From Diphasiastrum complanatum (Eukaryota; Streptophyta; Lycopodiopsida; Lycopodiales; Lycopodiaceae): 64,000 bases of DNA. Shown here in pieces: positions 55,861-64,000 of this stretch; positions within the stretch are counted from its first letter, which is position 1, and each line of letters starts with the position of its first letter. The translations under genes and the position numbers were made by a program. Location of the stretch: contig CM055096.1 of the NCBI GenBank assembly GCA_029204225.1, forward strand, positions 3,365,617-3,429,616, given 5' to 3'. The notes under the pieces were generated by a model. The model was not told the DNA's origin. It did not search any database and worked only from the letters and a program-made list of their open reading frames with translations.

Positions 55861-56548
55861 TGTTAGAGCCTTTACTCCATGTCCCGGTTATTTACAGTTT
55901 TCAGAGACAGATTTATGTTTTCCAATTATTGTAATTACTGAAATGGCTAAGTCACTGCCCTGTGATGACCTTTTGTAAGTAAATTGTAAATAAACTGTAA
56001 TTAGTTGGCACTGGACCTCAGAGAGTCGTGCTTAGCTTTGGCATGGGGTATTGGGTCATTTATTAGGAGTGGCTGGACTGACCTCCTACAATGTAGGAGA
56101 GTTGACTAGTCAACGGGACACGTGTCATACGCTCACTGGGACACTTGTTCCAGTGAATCAGCGTTGACCGATCAAACATGACATGTGTCACATGCTCACT
56201 GAGACACTTGGTCCAGAGTGTATGAGTGGCACGTCATCCTACTCACTTGCCTATGTGTCAGAGTACTGCCAAGTGGCAAGTGTCGACTATGCATGGAATT
56301 GGCCATGTGTCGACGTTAGGAAAGGTCAGGGGGTGCTGGAGGATTGTGCATAAGCGAGCCTAGAGAGAGGCATTCTTGATCATAATCTATGCAGCAAAGG
56401 TTGGGAGGAGACAAGGCAGCCAGCTCCACCATGTTTCGTGTGCTTTGATGTTTGTACATGCAGGGAAATCGACAGGGATCGACATTGCTGATTGTTGTGC
56501 ACGGGATAGGCCAGGTTTTAAGTGAAGTTTCAGATTTGGAGTCTGACA
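55861..56548 (+). repeat. 5' LTR of element B
   Basis: 688 bp, starting TGTTAGAGCC and ending GAGTCTGACA. It carries a ~63-bp tandem pair starting with GACACGTGTCA (56117) and GACATGTGTCA (56180), both near-palindromic with an E-box/G-box core. Confidence 0.9.
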
Positions 56549-56550
56549 TC

Positions 56551-56563
56551 TGGTATCAGAGCC
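56551..56563 (+). promoter_or_regulatory. Primer binding site of element B
   Basis: TGGTATCAGAGCC, a perfect initiator-Met-type site, lies two bases after the LTR end. Confidence 0.9.
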
Positions 56564-57199
56564 AAGGTTTGCAAGTTTTGGAAGCTTGGGACAGCAAACA
56601 AACACGTTCTAGAGAAAGAAAGGGGAGTTTTTTGCTCATAACTTTTGATTGAGAGCACAGATGGCTATGGGATCTGTTAACCTGTTTCTATTGCTAAGGC
56701 ACAGTAGATTAGTCACAGGAACCAACCCCAGCAGCGAAATCCAAGCGCTTTCGAGAATTTTCTTGTGGCTGGTGGGCACTGGCAGGCTGAGAAGTTTTTT
56801 CTTCGTAACTTTCCGCTCGGTTCTTGGATCATCCTCAAATTTTGGGAGTCTTCTAGGCAGACCTCAAGGGCTGTAGTATGCAATTTACAGCAAAGAAAAC
56901 GGAGTCCTATGGTGTTTTTTCAAAATTTGGTTCTCATACATAGGTGCAAAACCAGCTGAGAAGAAATTGCTCGATGATTGGGCAATTCTAGCCTAAACCG
57001 GACTGTTAAGGGTTCATTGGAAAGCCAACTGAAGGAAAGTTGTTCTCCTTCCGTGGCCTATACCTACAGACTTGACGGTATTGAGGGGCTCTCTTGGATT
57101 GTTTGGGTTTTGTTGCAAGGTGTGAAGGGTTGTTCCCACATGGCTGCACCTTTGACCAAATATGCTATAGAATAATAAGTGGACGGAAGTTTAGCAATG

Positions 57200-58000
57200 A
57201 AGTTTCAACGCTTTGAAACAAGTTGTGGCTGACTTTGTCACATTAAAGATAGTAGACCCTCAGAAACCATTTGTCATAGTAACGGATGCAAGTGATGTCG
57301 TCGTTGGGACAATTTTGATGCAAGAGGGTAGGCCAGTGGCCTTTATGAGTGAGAAGCTCAACCCTGCTCAGAAGAGTTGTATGCCATTGTCCATGCTTTG
57401 AAAGTATGGAGGCATTTTTTTTTTGTGTGGTGCGGGTTTGTATACGCCGACCATGACATTTTTATGTATTTCTGCAATTACCAAGGTGGGCTGAATTGAT
57501 GCAGGAATTTCACATCGAAATTTGGTACAAGAAAGGTATCGAAAATCGTGTGCTTGATGCATTATCTCGTATATTGTATCGAATGTCTTTTGTGGTCATA
57601 GAGAATGACCTAATTGCTGAGATAAGATAAATTCAGTAAGAGGATCCTCATTGTTTATTGTAAGGAAGTTGTGAGAGAGGTAAATCTTGGCCAAGTAGAG
57701 TCTCAGAAGGAGAGCTCTGATCTCTTTGCTCACACTTGCCTAAATTATACCATGGTAGATGGTATAGTTAAAGGAAATGGCAAACTCCCCATTCCAATTA
57801 GTAAAGGGCTATGTAGGGAGATTTTGCATTTATGTTATGATAGTACTGGTGCTAGTCATCAGGGTGTGGATTGGACCTATGAGATGATCCTATGTAACTT
57901 TTGGTGGCCCAATACGGTTTTAGGCCTACTAGTCTTGTTACGGTGGGAATTCCTCAAAGTGCCTAGTACAGCTGATTTCTAACTCAATGAGTAAAATGCT
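57200..58000 (+). pseudogene. Element B RNase H and integrase zinc-finger relic
   Basis: RNase H: KPFVIVTDASDVVVGTILMQ and EGRPVAFMSEKLNPAQKSC (57265-57380), then RWAELMQEFHIEIWYKKGIE and LDALSRI (57490-57570) in another frame. The integrase H2C2 finger region reads ILHLCYDSTGASHQGVDWTY and NFWWP (57820-57912). Frameshifts break all three. RT is absent. Confidence 0.83.
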
Positions 58001-58312
58001 TGAGTTAGTTGAAAAATTTAAGACAAGCAATCGTGGTGCTAGTGAGAGCCGAGTGTGATCGCCAATAGTATGGGATGCTGGTTATCATAGGAGACTTGAT
58101 TAGGCCAGTTGTTGTCGACAACTCCGGTGTACGGAGATGAGTCAGTTGTGACTCTATTCAGGAGCATGGAGAGGAGATCCATGAGCCAACAAAGATATTG
58201 GATAGGTGGGAGAAACGTCTGTGTAACCGCTTGATCTTTGATATATCTAGTTGCTTGGCATGGAAGACCTCTTACAGATGTTGCCTGGGAGACCGCGCAC
58301 AGTTTGCGCCCT

Positions 58313-58966
58313 GTCCCGGTTATTTACAGTTTTCAGAGACAGATGTATGTTTTGCAATTATTGTAATTACTGAAATGGCTAAGTCACTGGCCTGTGGTGA
58401 CTTTTGTAAGTATAATGTAAATAAACTGTAATTAATTGGCATTGGACCTCAAAGAGTCGTGCTTAGCTTAGGCATGGGGTACTGGGTCATTCATTAAGAG
58501 TGGCTGGACTGACCTCCTACAATGTAGGAAAGTTGACTAGTCAACGAGACACGTGTCATATGCTCACTGAGACACTTGGTCCAGTGAATCAGCGTTGACC
58601 GGTCAAACATGACACATGTCACATGCTCACTGGGACACTTGGTCCAAAGTGTATGAGTGGCACATGTCATCCTACTCACTTGCCTATGTGTCAGAGTACT
58701 GCCAAGTGGCAAGTGTCGATTGTGCATGGAATTGGCCATGTGTCGACATTAGGCTGGAGGATTGTGCATAAGTGAGCCTAGAGAGAGGCATTCCTGATCA
58801 TAATCTATGCAGCAAAGATTGGGAGGAGACAAGGTAGCCAGCTCCACCATGTTTCGTGTGCTTTGATGTTTGTACATGCAGGGAAATCGACAAGGATCGA
58901 CATTGCTGATTGTTGTGCACGGGATAGGCCAGGTTTTAAGTGAAGTTTCAGATTTGGAGTCTGACA
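58313..58966 (+). repeat. 3' LTR of element B
   Basis: About 654 bp matching 55881-56548 with small deletions. It ends GAGTCTGACA at the TSD. Confidence 0.9.
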
Positions 58967-60000
58967 GTAGTACGTTTGGTCTCCCTTCATATAGTGCTAG
59001 TCCTTATGGGTCTCCTTTCGGGTCTTCTGTACCACCACCTGGATTTCCCTCCGCACCACTAAGATTTCCTTCTCCTACTTTTTCAGGTAATCCTGAGCCT
59101 CATTTTGCTCGTGATTTTCGTGATCGCATCCAACTTACTACTTATTCTGATTCATCTAATGGGAATATCTTGGAAATTTGGTTCTCTAAGTTAGAGACCT
59201 ATTTTCTTAAACTTAGAGAACCAATTTTCTTATGTATCCCAAGACTGAAACCCAGAAAGTGCAGTTGGCTGCGTTACATTTAGATGGTCGAGCTCAGACT
59301 TGGTGGCGTGTCTATCGCTCTAAGCCTACTCGTGAGGGATTACATATATGGCCTACTTTTCGTCATGATCTTTGTATGGCTATGATTGACCCACAGTGGT
59401 TGGTTCGCCGACGTAATCTGTTTCGTAGCCTTCGCCATACTAGTTTACTGAGCTTTCCTACCTTTTTACTGATCTTCATCCTACAGAGCTTATTTCACGA
59501 GACTCCTTACGATATGATGTTTCCTCTTTTCGGCCTCCTACTCTCTCAGATGCTATCTCCTTGGCTACTACCCTGCAGCATAAGTATCCTTAGTTGTCCA
59601 CTTCTTCTCATTTTTCTCGCCCTCTTTCCATTACTTCTCCTACTTTGGCTTCTTCTACTACCGTTGCTCCTTGCCCTTCTACACCTCGCCCTGCCTTTGT
59701 TCGCCGTTATTCAGCCGCAGAGTTCGCTAAGATTCAGCACAAGCGCCTCTGTTATCACTATAAGAGTCCAGATCATCTCGCCCGTCATTGTCAACAATCT
59801 CCTGGTCCTCCTACCGCTGTTTTTTACCATGAGGCTCTTACTCCTGATGATTCTGATGTTTATATCCAGATTCTTGATACTCCTGACCCACATTCTGTTG
59901 ATGAGCCAGCTGACCCGCTTCCTGATGATCCTGCTTCTGCCGCTTGCCATGCGCAGCTTGCTTATGCTACTTGGGCTGGGCGTCCTCATCCTCGTTCTAT
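58967..60000 (+). pseudogene. Element A gag, remainder
   Basis: After the nested insertion gag continues: NPEPHFARDFRDRIQLTTYS, ILEIWFSKLETYFLKL, then a frameshift to TETQKVQLAALHLDGRAQTW and WRVYRSK (59240-59320). After more shifts comes RRYSAAEFAKIQHKRLC and the knuckle CYHYKSPDHLARHC (59750-59790), in which the second cysteine is tyrosine. Confidence 0.82.
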
Positions 60001-62271
60001 TCAATTACGTGTTCGCATTTTGGGGCGAGGGTATATTGCTTTGGTGGATACGCGTAATACACACTCATTTATTAGCAGTTACATTTCCACCAGGATTCGT
60101 GCTACACCTATTTCTGCTACACAGTCTCTCAGTGTCGAGGTTGCTAGCTCACATACTTTTATCAGCTCTCAGATGTTTCAGGGCTTGGACTATAGCATTG
60201 GTGACTTCTCTGGACAGGCATATTTCCATATTATTCCTCTGGAGCGTTAGGACATTATTCTTGGTGCAGATTGGTTTTCATCACTTGGTACTGTTGTTGT
60301 GGATCTTTCTCAGCAGACATTGTCTTTTACACATGCTGGTCGGCATCATTTACTTTCTGGTATTGATTCCCAGGGTGACTATCAGTTGGTTACCGCAAAG
60401 CAGTTTATGCGTAGCCTGCCAAAGGCTCAGGGTGCAACTCTTTTTATCATTCAGAGTACATCAGTTGTTGCTCCTCCTACTCCATCCATGGGTCCTCTTC
60501 CTCAGATGATTTTTGACTTATTGCATCGGTATTCTATGGTCTTTTCAGAACCTATGTCTCTGCCACCATTACGAGATGTCACCCACCATATAAAACTTAT
60601 TCCTGGTGCTACCCCACCTTCTCGTGCTCCATATCGTATGTCTAAAGATGAACATGATGAGGTTCAGCTCCAAATTGCTTCCCTTTTACGTCAAGGCCTC
60701 ATTGTCCCTAGCCATAGTCCTTTTGGTGCTCCTGTCCTCCTTGTTGCCAAAAAAGATGGAACCAAACGCCTTTGCATTGACTATCGTGCCTTAAACAAGC
60801 TGACTATCCGTAATCAGTATCCTATACCTCACATGGATGACCTTTTTTATCAGCTTGGCACTTCTTCCATCTTTTCCAAAATTGACCTACGTTCTGGATA
60901 CTACCAAATTAGGATGCGTCCTTTTGATGAGCATAAGACTGCATTTCGTACTCATTTGGGTTTGTATGAATCCATGTTCTTCCATTTGGTGTTCAGAATG
61001 GTCCACCGACATTTCAGAATGCTATGAATAATATTTTACGTCCTCTTTTAGGTGTTTGTGTCTTAGTTTATTTTGATGACATTCTTGTTTTTAGTACTTG
61101 TGATCATGTAAAACATCTATCATCTGTGTTTGAATTACTTATTAAGCATTAACTAAATTGTCCAAATGTTCTTTTGCTGTGGCTGAAATCGAATTTTTGG
61201 GTTTTCTTATTTGTGGTGGACGTATTCGTCTTGATCCTCAGAAAGTTCAGGCTATTGAGAATTGGCCTGTCCCAACCGATGTTCATTCTGTTCGTATGTT
61301 TTTAGGTATAGCAACCCATCTTCGTCATCATGTTAAGTATTTTGCCACTGTGGCTGCTCAATTTCATTCGTTACTAAAGAAGTCTCATACCTTTGTTTGG
61401 ACTTTTGAGTGTCAAACTGCTTTTGATGCTTTACATCATGCCATTGTTTCTGCTACTGTTATGTGTCTCCCCCAGTTTGATCAGTGTTTTATTGTTGAGA
61501 CTGATGCTAGTGCTATTGGTTTAGGCGCTCTTCTACGTCAGTCCGAGTGTGTTATTGCTTATGAGTCTCGTCGTTTGCACTCTTATGAGCAACATCACTC
61601 TGTACATGAAAAAGAGCTACTTGCTGTCATCCATGCTCTTAAGAAATGGCGCCATTATTTGTATTGTGTTCCCTTTGATATTAAAACTGATCATCAGTCT
61701 CTCCGTTAGTGATCGTCAATATCATTGGTTACAATTCTTACAGTCTTTTCATTTTGATATTTTGTATCGTCCAAGCAAGGAAAACACGGCAGCTGATGCT
61801 TTATCTCGTCTTCCTGCATTGTTACATAGTATTGTTTCTTCAGTTCCTTCTCGGTTTGATGATTTACCGGCCGCATATTTGTCTTGTTCTGACTTTTCTG
61901 ATGTTTATCATACTCGTCCCCTTTCGTCCTCTCGGAAGTTCCAGGTTTATACTGTTGTTGATGATCCTTTATACCACTATGGTGCTTTATGTATTCCCAG
62001 TTCTCTTTCCATTCGTCCTCAGTTGTTGTCTGATGCTCATGCTTCCACTATTGGTGGCCATTTTGGTTTTCAGAAGTCTTATAAACGTCTTAAGGACCAT
62101 TTCTATTGGCCATCCATGAAGTCTGAGCTAGCCCATCTTATTCATGATTGTCCTTTTTGTGCCCAATATTCACGTGCTAAGTCCGTTGGTTTGCTCCAGA
62201 GTTGGCCCATTCCTCATCGCCAGTGGACGGATATTTCTATGGACTTTATCCTTGGTCTTCCTCATACTCGC
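60000..62271 (+). pseudogene. Element A pol: protease, RT, RNase H, integrase start
   Basis: Protease: YIALVDTRNTHSFISSYIST (60030), with R where the family has G after DT, and [57 protein letters not shown] and, after a frameshift, VLVYFDDILVFS (61060). RNase H: CFIVETDASAIGLGALLRQS and YEQHHSVHEKELLAVIHALK. Tether and integrase finger: FDILYRPSKENTAADALSRL, GGHFGFQKSYKRLKDHFYWP, and the first catalytic region DISMDFILGLPHTR, cut at 62271 by element C. At least three frameshifts and one stop make it inactive. Confidence 0.93.
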
Positions 62272-62629
62272 TGTTACAATCTTACTTACTGCAAACCTCC
62301 AGGTGCCGGTTCACCACAAGAGACCAAACGATTCACGTTCCACCCCGCCATAGGACCTAATCCGGGTCCACCCACCGTGCCCTGGCCTCTGACCGTATCA
62401 AGCTGGATCCGACCTCCATCCCATACGGCGTCCCATACCACCGCCTAGGCTCTCAGCCATCTCCTGCCTCACACTAGCAATACATCCTGGCCGTGCACAC
62501 GCTCTCCATCCACCTCCTCCTAGGTAGATAGAATGGATGGCAAATGAGCCCTCCTCCCCTTGTATACCTCCAAGGAGAGAGACTCCAAGCCATGTGCACT
62601 CCTGGATCATGACACGTGGCAACCATACA
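62272..62629 (-). repeat. 3' LTR of gypsy element C
   Basis: In minus orientation it starts TGTATGGTTGCCACGTGTCA at 62629 and ends AAGTAAGATTGTAACA at 62272, 358 bp. It cuts the integrase of element A. The second LTR is beyond the window, so the target duplication cannot be tested. It contains CCACGTGTC. Confidence 0.7.
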
Positions 62630-64000
62630 CCGGTTTTTGAGCCCACGTTGACGTACATCAACAATGGCCTGTGGTTCAGTAGGTACAAAGGATGATAGGT
62701 CCTCCAACTGAACTAAATCCTCCTGAGGCATCAAGTCATCCTTTCCACCAAGTCGTTCTTTTAAACGACTAATGTGAAAAACTGGATGTACCTTAACACC
62801 CTGAGGAAGTTCCAGCTGGTACGCATTTCGATGGAGTTTCTTTACTATACGGAATGGCCCTGCGTAACGAGGAGACAACTTAGGACATTTTCCAGTCCTT
62901 AGAACCATAGAATCTTTTGGAATTCTAAGATATACCCAAGCCACCTCCTCATAGACCCTAGGTTGTCGCTTCTGATTAGCATAAAGCTGGGCTCTATCCT
63001 GAGCCGTTTTTACGATTTCGCGAGCAACAAGCAACATCTCTTGCATATCATGCAGGAAATCTACCGCTGCCTTAACCTTAAGGCCTTTGAGGCCCACTGA
63101 AACGGGAGCCCTAGGCTGGAAACCATACATCAAAGAAAATGGACTAAAACCCGTCGCTGAGTGCTTTGCGCTATTATACGCAAACTCAATCATTGGAAGG
63201 TACCTTTCCCAATCCGACTGTCTTCTGGAAACATATGCTCTTCCATACACTAGTTTGTCCTCTCTGTCTGACCATCCGATTCAGGATGATCTGATGACCC
63301 CAAACTTAGAGTGGTCTCTAATTTCTCAAAGACCGCTTGCCAGAATTTGCTAGTGAACTTTGGATCTCGATCACTAACAATGTCATTCGGCAAACCAAAC
63401 AACCTAAACAACTTTTCCACGAAAAGCTGTGCAAGTTCAGAAGCTTTGACAGTTTGCTTGGTTGGTATGAACTGCGCCATTTTAGTCAACCCGTCAACTA
63501 TTACCCAAATGGCATCATTTTGCTTCCCCGTCCGAGGTAGCCCAACCACAAAGTCCATGGAAATACTTTCTGACTTTCTTTCGGGAATTTCCAAGGGCAT
63601 TAACAAACCAGCTGCCTTAAGTCTTTCAACTTTGTTAACTTGGCATTGCGCACACTTGCAAACATATGCCTCCACTTGATTTTTTAAATTTGGCCAGTAA
63701 AAGTTCCTTTTTACTAAGTCAAGTGTCCTTTGAGCCCAGGGTACCCTGCACACGGGCTGTCATGACATTCATGCAGGATTTGGGCCCTTATATCATCATT
63801 TTCTGGCACACAAACTTTTCCATTCCGGAAAAGTAACCCATTCCTAATGGAATAGTCTTTTTGTATCTTGTCCTGAGGAGAAATCTTGGAATCCTGCATT
63901 CCAAGCTCATCACTAGATCTAGAAGAACTTGCCAGGACGTCTAGCCAAATACGACTGAAGTACCTATCGGTCTTACACAAATCTCTTAAGGACAGATACA
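62474..64000 (-). pseudogene. Gypsy element C integrase, near complete, runs off the window
   Basis: From 63980 down: a leader DKIQKDYSIRNGLLFRNGKV, the finger region HECHDSPCAGYPGLKGH, a frame change, and RNFYWPNLKNQVEAYVCKCA then QC. The catalytic core shows SMDFVVGLPRTGKQNDAIWV, VSDRDPKFTSKFW and HPESDGQTERTN, the D, D, E residues all present. After a frame break, RYLPMIEFAYNSAKHSATGF, SPFSLMYGF, SPRYAGPFRIVKKLHRNAYQ and VKVHPVFHISRLKERLG. The end EPQAIVDVRQRGLKNR reaches the LTR at 62629, and the frame continues into it to 62474. Confidence 0.9.

Larger units (their letters stand above)
55856..58971 (+). mobile_element. Gypsy element B nested in element A, TSD GTAGT
   Basis: GTAGT occurs at 55856-55860 and 58967-58971. 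The 5' LTR is 55861-56548 (TGTTAGAGCC to GAGTCTGACA). The 3' LTR runs from about 58313 to 58966, and its first ~20 bases are replaced. The interior is only 1.76 kb, with RNase H and integrase zinc-finger pieces but no gag, protease or RT. Insertion split the host gag between GGAFGS and STFG. Confidence 0.92.

Noticed and set aside
59232-60509. A 425-codon plus-strand ORF rich in leucine
   Set aside because: Only its first ~60 codons match gag. The rest is an off-frame reading of the gypsy gag and protease, whose real frame is the neighbouring one (59594-60250).
1-64000. CRISPR arrays, bacterial operons or organellar insertions
   Set aside because: No regularly spaced repeat-spacer array, ribosome-binding-site-led gene cluster or recognisable plastid or mitochondrial gene was seen.

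Overview
The window looks like a stretch of a large, repeat-rich land-plant nuclear genome. It holds a chloroplast VIPP1/PspA gene with GT-AG introns up to 4 kb and a two-exon gene for a small B12D/MLRQ-like protein. Nearly everything else is decayed Ty1/copia and Ty3/gypsy retrotransposons, LINEs, a tRNA-derived SINE-like piece, foldback DNA elements and long CT/CA microsatellites. The long TE-filled introns and the LINE type would suit a fern, lycophyte or other large-genome plant, but the lineage is a guess. No bacterial, organellar or CRISPR features were seen.

Layout. 1-2545: two copia remnants meeting head to head. 2552-3472: microsatellites. 3639-4115: the B12D-like gene. 4919-5049: a foldback element. 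6394-11129: a copia-like, apparently non-autonomous LTR element with TSD CTATG and its own duplicated ORFs. 11300-13991: a copia pol relic with a 3' LTR. 14099-21225: a minus-strand gypsy-like gag-protease element without RT or integrase, carrying an accessory ORF and flanked by LTR copies in inverted orientation. 21226-26191: a related minus-strand element with a similar accessory ORF. 26741-31136: plus-strand copia pieces. 31137-33956: a minus-strand gypsy relic with gag fused directly to RT. 35006-35904: a deleted copia relic with TSD TATTT. 38160-39226: LINE and SINE-like sequence. 41456-52305: VIPP1 on the minus strand. 52467-52968: a solo LTR with TSD GTTTT. 53210-55130: a copia relic. 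55560-64000: three gypsy elements, one inserted into another with TSD GTAGT and a third cutting its integrase.

How the pieces work together. The two host genes are independent. VIPP1 acts on thylakoid and inner-envelope membranes, and nine exons (252 codons) reconstruct cleanly, but the transit peptide and first amphipathic helix were not found, so the 5' exon lies beyond 64000 or the gene is truncated. The B12D-like protein is probably a small mitochondrial membrane protein. The retroelements show successive insertion, internal deletion, unequal LTR recombination and nesting. The most unusual signal is a gag-protease-accessory-ORF architecture shared by two divergent elements that both lack RT and integrase.
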